Shown here: positions 9,378 through 19,007 of the stretch, piece after piece
Numbering within the stretch: position 1 is the stretch's first letter
Layout of the letters: each line of letters begins with the position of its first letter
Assembly (NCBI GenBank): GCA_964370735.1
Contig: CAYJLC010000011.1
Location: 1-49,577 of the forward strand
Length of the DNA: 49,577 bases
Direction of reading: 5' to 3'
Source of the DNA: CAYJLC01 sp964370735
Lineage (GTDB): Bacteria > Bacillota > Clostridia > Oscillospirales > Butyricicoccaceae
Notes under the pieces: model-generated
Told to the model about the DNA's origin: nothing
What the model saw: only the letters and a program-made list of their open reading frames with translations
The model's database searches: none
Program-made: the position numbers and the translations under genes

Positions 9378-9406
9378 ATTATAACATAAAAGTGAGTGAA
9401 ATGCAA
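9378..9406 (-). promoter_or_regulatory. Promoter of codBA
   Basis: On the minus strand there is a -35 box TTGCAT (9401-9406), a 17-base spacer and a -10 box TATAAT (9378-9383), 35 bases before the codB start. The short leader leaves no room for a purine riboswitch. Confidence 0.75.
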
Positions 9407-9478
9407 TATATTTATCGCAAAATATGCTTTTTAAACTGCAAAAAAGTATGAAATTTTTATTAATAAATAATTATGAAA

Positions 9479-12400
9479 TTAAATTTCCTTTAGATTAATT
9501 TTTCCATCAACCACATCAAACTTGCTGCTTGAAATTTGTTCAAAAGCCGAAGATATCGACTCTTCGATGTTTGCAGTCATACGACTAAAACCGAATGCCC
9601 TAGCAGTTTCCAAACAAAGAGAATCTTTTGTAGTGCCAACGCATTTAGACACAATTCGAACCATTACTTCGCCGATTTCTTCAGGCGAAATATGGTTGAT
9701 TTTTCGCGTATTTGGTATATGAACTAACACGTTTACATAATTTTTTGGGAAGAAGAAATCACCTTTTCTTAAAAGCGTATCAGACATATTTTCAAGAGCT
9801 AAATCAACCTCGCGACGAACTTTTACTGTTGCTTTTTGGTTGCCAAAAAGAGGTGCGACGTCTTTGCAGATTAAATCATAGTGGACAGGGAATGATTTGT
9901 TCACAATTTCCGTAATACAGTCAGTAATTGAGAGAAATCCTTCGCTATTTGTAGGTAAATTCGCAAAATCAACCTCATCGCTAGACTCAAAACCATAAGG
10001 GTTTTGCTTTTCTTCTTCGGTCACTATTTTTTCATCTAAAGAAACGAAATCTTCCATTTCAGGCTCGTCTTCTTCGAGTGGAATTTGCTCTTCAAAACCG
10101 TAATTTTTAAGCGCCTCTTCTATTGCAAGTAGTAGTCTTTCGCCCTCAGACGACTGGTCTTTTATCCAATCCGTAGACCAAATTCGATAAATTTTCCAAC
10201 CCATTCCCTCAAGAACATCGGAGCGAAGTCGGTCGCGTTCTCTAGCCGTTCTTGCCGAATGATACGAAGCACCGTCGCACTCAATTCCTAAAATATATTG
10301 CCCACTTAGCGTTGGATGTTTTACAGCCATGTCAATTCGATAGCCAGAACAACCAACTTGAGTTGTTAGCTTGTAGCCTTTTCTGTCAAGGAAATCGTAT
10401 ACAGATTTTTCGAAAGGAGAATCGTGCTCGACAATATCACTCTCTTTTATGACATTATTTAGAACAGAAACGCCATTCATAGCGAAATCAATGTAATTTT
10501 TAAGTAATTTTGGTCCGTCTGTCGTGATTTTATCGGTGTTTATATCGGTAGGAAGTATTGAACCTACAAGTTTAACATTGTATTTTGCACGCGTAATGGC
10601 AACATTCAAACGACGTTCGCCACCACTTTTGCTAAGAGGGCCGAAATTCATTCTAAACACACCGTTTACATCTTTAGCATAGCCTATGCTGAAAATAATT
10701 GTATCACGCTCGTCACCTTGAACATTTTCTAGGTTTTTCACAAAGAAAGGTTCGTCTAAATCTTCTTTAAAGAAATGCTCAAATTCTTGGTTTTTCATAC
10801 GCATTTCACGAATACAAGTGTCGATTGCTTGCTGTTGCACAGAGCCGAAAGCTACGACACCAACAGAGCGATTTGGATGTTTTTTGAAATGTTCAAATAC
10901 CATTAAAGCCACTTTTTTCGCCTCTAAAACATTGCCTTTTTTGCCACCTTTATCATAATAGCCGTCTTTTACATAAATATATTCAACGCCGTTGTCTAAA
11001 ACCTTATCCACGTTAGAAGGGAAGGTTACTAGGTTGTTTTTATAGATTTTTGCATTAGAAAAGGCTATTAAATGCTCGTGTCTGCTTCTATAATGCCATA
11101 AAAGTGTGCGTTCTGGCAGTAAATTCGCTTCGTCTAGTACAGATTCATAAGCGTAATCATCGTCGTCGTCCTCGTCGGTGCTATCGTCATAATCAGTGTC
11201 AGAAATTGTGGCACCAAAGAAGTTTGTCGGAGGAAGTTGCTTGCTATCGCCGGCAATAATCACTTGTTTACCACGAGAAATTGCGCCGATAGCGTTTTCA
11301 GTGCAAACTTGCGACGCTTCGTCAAAAATTACAGTGTCAAACATATAAGTTTCAGCCTCAAGGAATAAACTCACTGAAAGTGGCGACATCATAAGGCAAG
11401 GTTTTAATTTTAAAAGCAAGTTTGGAATTGCACGAAATAGCTTTCTAATCGGCATTATTTTGCGTTGTTTTGCAAGTTCGCGTTTCAAAATGCTGATTTC
11501 GTCGACACCACTTGTGAAATTATCGGTCGATGGTAATTCGTTTATTAATTTCGAGCGAATTCGTGCCTTTGCAATTTCAAATTGCATTTTATCAAGCGAG
11601 CTAAATTCCTCGATTATGCTTTCTTGGTTTCTGCGTCTGAAATTTAGCAAAACAGGGTAGTCTGGCAAAATTGCGTCAAGCCATAATCTGCAAAAACGCT
11701 TTTTAAAAATCGGAATAACTTTGTCAGTTTCGATAGATAAACTTTCGATTTTATCCATATAATCAGACAATCCTGCATCTTTGCACTCTTTTTTCGCAGA
11801 TTTAAAATCAATCCATTCTTCAAGGAAATAAAGTCCGTTTTGGCATTTTTCAAGTCTGTTTTTCAGCGAAGTAAGCTTTAAATTTTGGATAGTAATATTA
11901 TTGTCAAAAAGTGATAAATACCAGTTAAATTCGATGTTAATATCAGAAATAGCGTTTGAAACTTCTGTTTCGCCATCAAAACAAGCAGAAATACTGTCTT
12001 TATCCGAGCAAATTCTGTTTATAAATTCGATATTTATAGAGTGCTTTTCAACAATATTTCTAAATGAAACAGCCCAAGTTAAAGCTTTTCGAATGTCTTC
12101 CCAATCGGTATTTATTCCCTCGTATAAAAATTCATAATGGGTAATTAAAATATGTTCTTGTTCTTCGATTTTTGTAGAAATTTCCTTCATTTCGTCAAGC
12201 AAAATAAGAGCCTCGTCTGTGCTTTTGTAGATATTTAAAATACTGTCTATTTTATCGAAATTTGATTTATAACCATCAAAAATATCAGGGAAAACCAATG
12301 AAAGCTCCATACATTCGTCTAAAAACCAAGTTTTTATGTCACTAATGTCTTTTAATGAATTTAAAGTTTTTAGCGCGAAATCATCAGAAATCTTGCTTCC

Positions 12401-14494
12401 CATACTTCTTAAAAGTGCTTTTAATGTCTTTTTATCGTCAGAATAACTGCCTTTAAAGAATTTTAAAACATTTGTGTATTCGGTTTTATATCTTGTGAGA
12501 ATTTCTTTGAAATCAAGTGTCAAAATCTCTTTTTCATAGTCACGAAGCAGATTATCCTCAAGGTTTTTAAGCTCGCTTGCTTTTGCTTTGCACTCTGTAT
12601 AAACCGATAAAGTTTTACTCAAATTTTCGTGATTTGAAAGATTTTTAAGATATTTATCGCTTTGCAAAGCACAGTTAATAGTCGCAATATCGCTATCGAT
12701 TTTGCTTGCCTTTGTAAGAGTATCTACGCTTGAAATTGCGATTTCTTCAGACAATATATCGTATTCGTGGCGAAGTTTATTTGATTTTAGCACAAATTCA
12801 CGCTTGATTTTTTCGCATTCTGAAATTTCATCAAATAGACCTACGATTTCATCACCGACAATCCAATTAATAGGAACAACAGGCGAATTTTTAGAAATGC
12901 TAAAAATTTCTTTTATGATGTGAAGATTCGTATACGAAAGACCAAGTTTTAAATTGAAATTTAAAAGTAAAGACGATATTTTTTCATTATAATCTGCAAT
13001 TTTTGGTATCAAAGCAGAAGTTTTTGCACCTATATCGTGACGAAGTTCATTTGAAACCGATGAAATATTTGCAAAATACCAAGGGTTGTTTCGATAATCA
13101 TCAGTCATTTTACCGATAGTTTTTACAAAATTTTCAAGCAAATAGTTATAACGATTATAAGTAGATTCGTCAGTTTCTTTCACATTTTCAAGAGAAAAGA
13201 TAACTTCCTCATAAGTTTCAAGATTTGCGAGTATTCCGTTAATTTGATATACAGACTTATTTAAAGGTGCGATTTTTTGATGTAAAACATTTGCGTATTC
13301 GTTTAGTTTTTCCTTATCACGTTGCAAAGTTTCAAGTTTTTGATACGCCTCGTCGCTGATAGAAGCCTTGCTTTTTGCAAGATTTAAAACTTCGCCTAAT
13401 TGAGTTAAAACCTCTTTTTTATTCGCTTTATGGCTATGCAAAATCAAGCAGAAATCATCAAGCCCAGAACCATGAAGTCGTCGGTAAACAACGTCTAGCG
13501 CAGCCATTTTTTCAGACACGAATAAAACTTTTTTGCCGTCGGCTAGACACTCGGCGATGATATTTGTGATAGTTTGGCTTTTTCCTGTCCCTGGTGGACC
13601 TTGCAAAACGAAACTATATCCTTTTTTTGCACTCAAAACAGCATCTTGTTGGCTAGAATCGGCATCTACTACCTGAAAAATTTCAGTAGGATTTAATTTT
13701 TTGTCAAAATCAAAGTTTAAAATTTCTTCAGGAATAATATTCGAGGCAGAAGATTCACCACCGATTGCGCGCACATTTAAGTTATTTATCACTCTGTCTT
13801 TGTGTTTTAGCAAATCATTATACATATTTATTTTGAGAAATGAAAGCAAACTTAACCAAGTTTCGTCGAGAACTTGCCACTTGTTTTTCGAAACTAGTTT
13901 GGAAATTTTATCAAGGTAGCTTGCAATGCCTTCGTCTTCGTCAAATTCTGGCAAAGTTATGCCAAAATCATTTTGCAACTTGTAGCATAAAGTTGGATTT
14001 ACGACGATTTCGTCTTCGTGCAAATCTAGAACAAAAGGAGAGGTGATTGACTCGACAGTAAGTGTCGCAGGCACTAAAATAATTGGCGCGTTAAAATAAA
14101 TGTCAGAAGTATTTGATTCACTCCATTTTAAAATACCGAAAGACAAATAAAGCGCATTTATACCCTGTTCTTCCATTGCGGTTTTAGACTTATCACGCAG
14201 ATTTCGCAATGTTTTTTGTAAATCGACAGTGTTTAAATTTGTGATAATCTTATCGTCTTTGATATTCGCAGTACCGTCTAAAACTGTTTCTGTATCAGAA
14301 AAATCGTCTGAATTTGGAAAAATAATAGGCGTTTCATTCTCTACAAAACTGTCCCATAAATCCAGCATATTAGGTGTTTCGAATTTTATCGTAGACCGTT
14401 TTAAATGCTTGAAATTAAGTAGTTTGTTGCGCTTACCTAAATCAAGAAGTTTATTCTTCCAAGTTTCGATTTTTGTGTCTAATTTGTTTGCCAT
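9479..14494 (-). CDS. Large DUF4011 / SF1 helicase / Vsr-like nuclease / DUF3320 protein
   Basis: This 1671-residue protein combines several domains. An N-terminal DUF4011-type region begins WKNKLLDLGKRNKLLNFK. The superfamily 1 helicase has Walker A GPPGTGKS at 299-306, Walker B DEAS from D1058, a following GDSKQLPPT motif, WHYRSRHEHLI, and the C-terminal motifs NVQGDERD and RRLNVAITRAK near 1290-1302. A long helical insertion separates the two helicase halves. Then comes a Vsr/PD-(D/E)XK-like nuclease at about 1357-1447 with D1388 (YRIDMAV) and E1405/D1407 (GIECDGASYHS), an acidic linker, and a DUF3320-like C-terminus. The start at 14494 follows an AAAGGAG site. The family is known from genomic islands and is often linked to phage defence or DNA repair. 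Its role here is inferred. It stands alone with its own promoter. Confidence 0.88.
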   Translation of the reverse strand: MANKLDTKIETWKNKLLDLGKRNKLLNFKHLKRSTIKFETPNMLDLWDSFVENETPIIFPNSDDFSDTETVLDGTANIKDDKIITNLNTVDLQKTLRNLRDKSKTAMEEQGINALYLSFGILKWSESNTSDIYFNAPIILVPATLTVESITSPFVLDLHEDEIVVNPTLCYKLQNDFGITLPEFDEDEGIASYLDKISKLVSKNKWQVLDETWLSLLSFLKINMYNDLLKHKDRVINNLNVRAIGGESSASNIIPEEILNFDFDKKLNPTEIFQVVDADSSQQDAVLSAKKGYSFVLQGPPGTGKSQTITNIIAECLADGKKVLFVSEKMAALDVVYRRLHGSGLDDFCLILHSHKANKKEVLTQLGEVLNLAKSKASISDEAYQKLETLQRDKEKLNEYANVLHQKIAPLNKSVYQINGILANLETYEEVIFSLENVKETDESTYNRYNYLLENFVKTIGKMTDDYRNNPWYFANISSVSNELRHDIGAKTSALIPKIADYNEKISSLLLNFNLKLGLSYTNLHIIKEIFSISKNSPVVPINWIVGDEIVGLFDEISECEKIKREFVLKSNKLRHEYDILSEEIAISSVDTLTKASKIDSDIATINCALQSDKYLKNLSNHENLSKTLSVYTECKAKASELKNLEDNLLRDYEKEILTLDFKEILTRYKTEYTNVLKFFKGSYSDDKKTLKALLRSMGSKISDDFALKTLNSLKDISDIKTWFLDECMELSLVFPDIFDGYKSNFDKIDSILNIYKSTDEALILLDEMKEISTKIEEQEHILITHYEFLYEGINTDWEDIRKALTWAVSFRNIVEKHSINIEFINRICSDKDSISACFDGETEVSNAISDINIEFNWYLSLFDNNITIQNLKLTSLKNRLEKCQNGLYFLEEWIDFKSAKKECKDAGLSDYMDKIESLSIETDKVIPIFKKRFCRLWLDAILPDYPVLLNFRRRNQESIIEEFSSLDKMQFEIAKARIRSKLINELPSTDNFTSGVDEISILKRELAKQRKIMPIRKLFRAIPNLLLKLKPCLMMSPLSVSLFLEAETYMFDTVIFDEASQVCTENAIGAISRGKQVIIAGDSKQLPPTNFFGATISDTDYDDSTDEDDDDDYAYESVLDEANLLPERTLLWHYRSRHEHLIAFSNAKIYKNNLVTFPSNVDKVLDNGVEYIYVKDGYYDKGGKKGNVLEAKKVALMVFEHFKKHPNRSVGVVAFGSVQQQAIDTCIREMRMKNQEFEHFFKEDLDEPFFVKNLENVQGDERDTIIFSIGYAKDVNGVFRMNFGPLSKSGGERRLNVAITRAKYNVKLVGSILPTDINTDKITTDGPKLLKNYIDFAMNGVSVLNNVIKESDIVEHDSPFEKSVYDFLDRKGYKLTTQVGCSGYRIDMAVKHPTLSGQYILGIECDGASYHSARTARERDRLRSDVLEGMGWKIYRIWSTDWIKDQSSEGERLLLAIEEALKNYGFEEQIPLEEDEPEMEDFVSLDEKIVTEEEKQNPYGFESSDEVDFANLPTNSEGFLSITDCITEIVNKSFPVHYDLICKDVAPLFGNQKATVKVRREVDLALENMSDTLLRKGDFFFPKNYVNVLVHIPNTRKINHISPEEIGEVMVRIVSKCVGTTKDSLCLETARAFGFSRMTANIEESISSAFEQISSSKFDVVDGKINLKEI

Positions 14495-14543
14495 AGCTAT
14501 CTCCTTTAGATTGTTATTTACTATATCAGCAATATCTATAATA

Positions 14544-14572
14544 AGTATAACAGAAAATTTGCAAGTATTCAA
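14544..14572 (-). promoter_or_regulatory. Promoter of the DUF4011 helicase gene
   Basis: On the minus strand there is a -35 box TTGAAT (14567-14572), a 17-base spacer and a -10 box TATACT (14544-14549), about 50 bases before the start. The promoter directly follows the terminator of the glucanase operon, so the gene is independently transcribed. Confidence 0.7.
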
Positions 14573-14574
14573 TC

Positions 14575-14614
14575 AAAAAAATGATAGCAAACGGAATGTT
14601 CACTATCATTTTTT
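14575..14614 (-). terminator. Terminator of the beta-1,3-glucanase operon
   Basis: The arms AAAAAATGATAG and CTATCATTTTTT form a stem around a 15-base loop just after the GH16 gene stop. The T-run on the minus strand gives a standard rho-independent terminator. Confidence 0.85.
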
Positions 14615-14620
14615 AGTATT

Positions 14621-17600
14621 TTATTGTGGAGCGAATGAAACAGAATTTACTTTCACTTCTGGTGCATCAATTCCAGGAGGAGAAACTGCAAGTTTTAGCG
14701 TATATTCTCCGGCTGGTAGCACGATGTTTGACCAAACAGAATCTTTATATTCGTCTGTTGGTGCGTCTGGGCTAATGCCTAGCGTTTCCTCACCTATGAA
14801 TATAAATGCTGCAACACCAGCTTCTTTGCTTTTGTAATTAATGCTGAATTTATAATCGCCAGCTTCAAGAACATTTACATCAAATTCCATGAAAATCTGA
14901 TGCTTTTCAGTAGTCATAACACCATTTTCATATAAATATGCAGTAGGACTGATTGTTTTTGAATTTTCTACTTCGAAAGTAATCATTTCAGAACCAATTT
15001 CAAGCACGCCAGAAGGGTCTACCGGAGGTTCTGGGTCTACTGGAGGTTCTGGGTCTGGGTCAGGAGTAGAAGTGTCGTTTCCTTTTGAGATGCTGATATT
15101 GTCTAAAGACACGATATGTGGTGCTTCAAGCGTTTCGTTGTCACCATCAATTACATTGCCTAAAAGGAAAGTAAGAGCAGTTTCAATATCAGAGCTAGGA
15201 GTGATTTCGAAAGAATAAGTAGACATTGTTCCTGTGATAGTAACGATTTTAGCATCACCTGCTAATCCTACGTTTTTCATTTCAACGCTTATTGGTCTGC
15301 TAGCATCTGTGCCATCGTCAAATAAAACTGATTTAGCATCGAAAGATACTGTGTAAGTTTCGTTTGCCTCTAAAGCAATGCCACTTTGAGCAAATTGAGT
15401 GTTCCAAGCCACTGCAACAGGGTCACCCCATTCAGTTGTAACGCCACCGTTGTAATGGATTTCGATTTCTGCCATTTCATTTGCTACTTTTAAATTTGAA
15501 TGGTCGTCTTGTGTTGAATAAAATGACCAAGGATTTGTGTCAACTGCAAAATCACCGTTTAAAAGTAGATTTCCAGTAGAAGAATAAATCATTTGTGATA
15601 AATTTGAGCTTGCGTATCCTGTTGCGATAACTTCGATTTTATATGCACCCTCTGTCATAAATTCGCTTGAATTTAGAGTGATTGTGTTAGCATCGATGTC
15701 GAAATCTACATCTAAATCAGAAACTTTAACATTAGTAACTGCATTAACCCAAGCGCTGTCGCCATTATGTGTTAAAACGATATCGTTACCAACGTTATTA
15801 TCAGTATCGTCAGCTGAAACGCTAACAGAAGGAGCGATTGGTGCATCTTGTAAAGAAATATTTACATTATCGATATAAACATTGCCGATAGCCCCGTCAT
15901 CTGTGTTACCCATGAAGAATTTAAGTGCAAGCAAATCTTGTGTATTAGAAGAGAAAGTGTAATTTACAGTTTGCTTAGTGCTTGTTACATCAATGAATTC
16001 GTTTAAATCTCTACGATATCCAGGACCTTCTAATACTAGTTCAACATCACGAGCGTTATCTGCCCAAATATCGAAAGAAATATCATAAGTAAAGCCTTTT
16101 GTGAATGCTAAATTTGATTGTAAAAGCATTATATTCCAAGGGTCGTTTCCTAAATCTTTTACATTTACAGTAGCAACTTTATCGCTACCAGTTACAGCAA
16201 AATCAGCTTCGTAACCGAAAATTGCAATGCCTTCCCAGTTAGTTAAATCAGCAGAGAAATCACCATTTTTTAATGGATAAATGCTAACATCGTTCCAATC
16301 TAAGTTGTTATTTGTGTTACGAACCATTTTCACGTTGTCAATTGTACCATTTCCAGAGAAAGTGATAACAGCGTCTTCGTCAGTAGTGCTCATTGTGAAG
16401 TCGTGAGTAATAGCTTCTAAAGAAGAATTGTTTACAGTTTTTGTAGTGTAAACTTCGCCTGTTTTTGACTCTAAAGTAACTGTGATATCGCCTTTAGCGT
16501 CGAAAGTTAATGTATATTCGTCCGAACCTAGTAAATTAATACCAGTTTGAGAGATTTCTCCGTCTAAAACAGCTTGTTTGTCATCGTTTATAGTATCAAG
16601 TCCGTTCCAGAACGCAACCATTCCGTCACCTTTGTCGAATTTACCATTATAGATATGGTTTCCGTCGTCAAGTGGCTCTTTTGGTTCATTTGAAGTATCA
16701 GTAAGCTCGTCGATTTCAACAAGGGTTACATTTCTTAAATAAGTATCAATATCGCTTAAACCTAAATTAAGTTCTAAACGAGCAATGTCATTAGTATCAC
16801 CTGTCATTTGGAATTCAAATTCAAAAGTTTCCCATTCAGTCGTTAAATCTGCACCAAATCCTCCTGAATATTTCGTCCAACCTTTATCAGGTCCTGCACC
16901 AAATTGAGCTGTAATCGCTCTGTCTTCGTCTGCTTTTGCATCGAATGTTAATTTGTAATTTCTACCTTGTGCAAGTGGGAAATAGTCAAATAATTGAACA
17001 GAATAAGGTTGAGAACCACCGTTTGTAATGTCGATTTCTGTTTCGCCATTTCCGATTTTAGCAGTAGCAGAACCACCGTTGCCTCTCATTAAGTTCCAAC
17101 CGTCAAAAGTTGTGTCAGCGTCATCTGAAATCGCTTTAACTTCACTTAAATCATAATCGTGAATAAGGCTACCGTTCTCGTCAAAATCTCTGCCCGTAGT
17201 TGGGTATTCGTCTTTGTCATAAGTAGGTTTGCTGTGGTCTATATAACCATTTGTAGCTTCGTAAACACGAACATAGTCAACAACCATTTCGCCAGGAACG
17301 TCTTCTGGAGCAGGTGTCACCATTCCATCATAAGTTCCACCAACTGCAAGGTTTAAAATGATATAGAAATCTTGGTCGAATGGAGCTGGGAATGCATATT
17401 CTGTGTCTTCGTTTGAGTCTTTAGAGTACCAATCGTTTTCAGTGTGGTATAGATTTCCGTCAACATACCATCTGATTTCGCCTGGTTCCCATTCAACAGC
17501 GTAAGTGTGGAATCCAGAAATATCTTCACCTTCTGGGAAGTAATATTCATCACCAGAGAAAACGTTATTCGGCCACGCTTCACCATAGTGAATTGTACCA

Positions 17601-18988
17601 CCGATATGGTCTGGAAGTCTGCCTTTTGCTTCCATGATATCTATTTCGCCACCAGCAGCCCAACCACCGTATTCAGTAGTATCAGTTGGAAGCAACCAGA
17701 ATGCAGGCCAGAAACCATCACCTATTGGAAGTGACATTCTAGCTTCAAATTTACCATAAGTTTGGCTGAAAGTAGGTGCTGTCCATAATCTAGAAGAAGT
17801 GTAGGTTCTATCACCCATTGCCTCCTCTTTTGCAGCGATTGTTAGCATACCATCAGACACTGTTGAGTTTTCTTTTGTATAATATTGCTCCTCTTGGTTG
17901 CCCCAATATTCAGGACCGCCATCGGCTTTTGTTCCGATTTGGAATTCCCATTTAGATTCATCGACAGCATCTCCGTCAAATTCGTCGTTCCAAACAAGTT
18001 CCCAACCGTAGTCGTGTTCTTCAGTCGCTTGTTCAATTGTGTATGTAGCTGAAGTTACTTTTGAGTCGTCCATTCCATCTTTGGTAGCAATAGCTTTAAG
18101 TGTGCTAGTGCTAGAGATTTCGATTGGATTTGAATATAAAGTAGAATTTTTTGTCGGTGTAGAACCGTCTAAAGTGTAGTAAATTTCAGCCTCACTAGTA
18201 GTTGTAGAGATAGAAACTGTTTGAGTTTCGTTATAAGTACCAGCAGAAACGCTGAAAGTTGGACTAGAAACCACTTCGATAACCTCAGAATCGTCTGTTT
18301 TTGAACCATAAGCTAAGAAAATTTCAAGCATATCGCCAATGTCAATTATATTATCTTCATTCATATCTAAACGAGAAATAGTCGCCCAATCATCAGAAGA
18401 ACTGTTGCTACCGTAATATTTTTGTACCTCAGTTATGTCTTTAAGGTCGATAACACCATCGCGATTAACGTCGTGTTCTGAACCATATACAGCAGTAGAA
18501 TCTAAAACTGTGATGTTAGCATCTTTTGTAACTTTGTCACTTTCCCAGCCTGTACCGATGATTTTGGTGATTTTAATTTCAGAAAATTCACCATCAACGA
18601 TTACGTTTGCAATTTTGACATTACCTTCGTTTGTTAAAACTTCATCTGCATTTCCAAGGTAAGATAAAACGAAAGTTTCTGTTCTTTTTCCGTTTTCGTC
18701 AGTAGCACTGCTATCGTTTGATAGAACAGAGAAACCGTTTTTACCCACAAGTCTGATATCTGTGCCCTCAGCCTCGAATGTAATTTCGATGTTAGCAAGG
18801 TTTGAAACATCTGAAAGCGCAAGAGAAAACTCAGAAATTGTGCTGTTTTCTACTTCGTTTTTTGCATTAATCGACACATTTGTGCTAACAGCACTATCGA
18901 TAAATTCAGCACTAGCATAAACCGAGAACATTGGAATTGTAAGTGCTAGGCTAGTCGCCATTGCAAGAATACGTTGTTTTTTTGTCAT
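14621..18988 (-). CDS. Secreted multidomain GH16 beta-1,3-glucanase (laminarinase) with cohesin-like and dockerin modules
   Basis: The 1455-residue protein starts with a signal peptide (cleavage near ASA, about residue 27). Module order: a cohesin-like module at about 33-165; a dockerin with two complete calcium loops (D173, DVNRDGVIDLKD; D208, DMNEDNIIDIGD); a chitobiase-type beta module at about 240-320 (EIYYTLDGSTPTKNSTLY); the GH16 catalytic domain at about 325-576 with E448 nucleophile and E453 acid/base in GGEIDIMEA; carbohydrate-binding CBM4-like modules at about 590-750, 765-890, 905-1050 and 1135-1300; a hemoglobin-interacting-type (HID) module at about 1055-1130; a DPDPEPPVDP linker; and a beta-sandwich C-terminal module. 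The WPAFWLLP segment fits laminarinases. It probably cuts internal beta-1,3 bonds of laminarin-like glucans outside the cell. It is third in the operon, 19 bases after the SLH anchor, with a GGAGT ribosome site. Confidence 0.92.
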   Translation of the reverse strand: MTKKQRILAMATSLALTIPMFSVYASAEFIDSAVSTNVSINAKNEVENSTISEFSLALSDVSNLANIEITFEAEGTDIRLVGKNGFSVLSNDSSATDENGKRTETFVLSYLGNADEVLTNEGNVKIANVIVDGEFSEIKITKIIGTGWESDKVTKDANITVLDSTAVYGSEHDVNRDGVIDLKDITEVQKYYGSNSSSDDWATISRLDMNEDNIIDIGDMLEIFLAYGSKTDDSEVIEVVSSPTFSVSAGTYNETQTVSISTTTSEAEIYYTLDGSTPTKNSTLYSNPIEISSTSTLKAIATKDGMDDSKVTSATYTIEQATEEHDYGWELVWNDEFDGDAVDESKWEFQIGTKADGGPEYWGNQEEQYYTKENSTVSDGMLTIAAKEEAMGDRTYTSSRLWTAPTFSQTYGKFEARMSLPIGDGFWPAFWLLPTDTTEYGGWAAGGEIDIMEAKGRLPDHIGGTIHYGEAWPNNVFSGDEYYFPEGEDISGFHTYAVEWEPGEIRWYVDGNLYHTENDWYSKDSNEDTEYAFPAPFDQDFYIILNLAVGGTYDGMVTPAPEDVPGEMVVDYVRVYEATNGYIDHSKPTYDKDEYPTTGRDFDENGSLIHDYDLSEVKAISDDADTTFDGWNLMRGNGGSATAKIGNGETEIDITNGGSQPYSVQLFDYFPLAQGRNYKLTFDAKADEDRAITAQFGAGPDKGWTKYSGGFGADLTTEWETFEFEFQMTGDTNDIARLELNLGLSDIDTYLRNVTLVEIDELTDTSNEPKEPLDDGNHIYNGKFDKGDGMVAFWNGLDTINDDKQAVLDGEISQTGINLLGSDEYTLTFDAKGDITVTLESKTGEVYTTKTVNNSSLEAITHDFTMSTTDEDAVITFSGNGTIDNVKMVRNTNNNLDWNDVSIYPLKNGDFSADLTNWEGIAIFGYEADFAVTGSDKVATVNVKDLGNDPWNIMLLQSNLAFTKGFTYDISFDIWADNARDVELVLEGPGYRRDLNEFIDVTSTKQTVNYTFSSNTQDLLALKFFMGNTDDGAIGNVYIDNVNISLQDAPIAPSVSVSADDTDNNVGNDIVLTHNGDSAWVNAVTNVKVSDLDVDFDIDANTITLNSSEFMTEGAYKIEVIATGYASSNLSQMIYSSTGNLLLNGDFAVDTNPWSFYSTQDDHSNLKVANEMAEIEIHYNGGVTTEWGDPVAVAWNTQFAQSGIALEANETYTVSFDAKSVLFDDGTDASRPISVEMKNVGLAGDAKIVTITGTMSTYSFEITPSSDIETALTFLLGNVIDGDNETLEAPHIVSLDNISISKGNDTSTPDPDPEPPVDPEPPVDPSGVLEIGSEMITFEVENSKTISPTAYLYENGVMTTEKHQIFMEFDVNVLEAGDYKFSINYKSKEAGVAAFIFIGEETLGISPDAPTDEYKDSVWSNIVLPAGEYTLKLAVSPPGIDAPEVKVNSVSFAPQ
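18290..18480 (-). other. Dockerin module in the GH16 enzyme
   Basis: Two EF-hand-like repeats follow each other within about 60 residues (from D173 and D208). Each has Asp or Asn at loop positions 1, 3, 5, 9 and 12. The module lies after the N-terminal cohesin-like module and not at a protein end, where dockerins usually sit. It is nearly repeated at the C-terminus of the GH81 enzyme. Confidence 0.8.
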
Positions 18989-19007
18989 GATAAATACTCC
19001 TTATTTA

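Noticed and set aside
9344..9478. Possible purine riboswitch before codB
   Set aside because: The promoter lies only about 35 bases before the start codon, and no conserved aptamer pairing is visible in the leader.
14229..14837. A 202-codon open frame on the plus strand
   Set aside because: It covers the start of the helicase gene, an intergenic terminator and the end of the GH16 gene on the other strand. It has no ribosome site and no recognisable domain.
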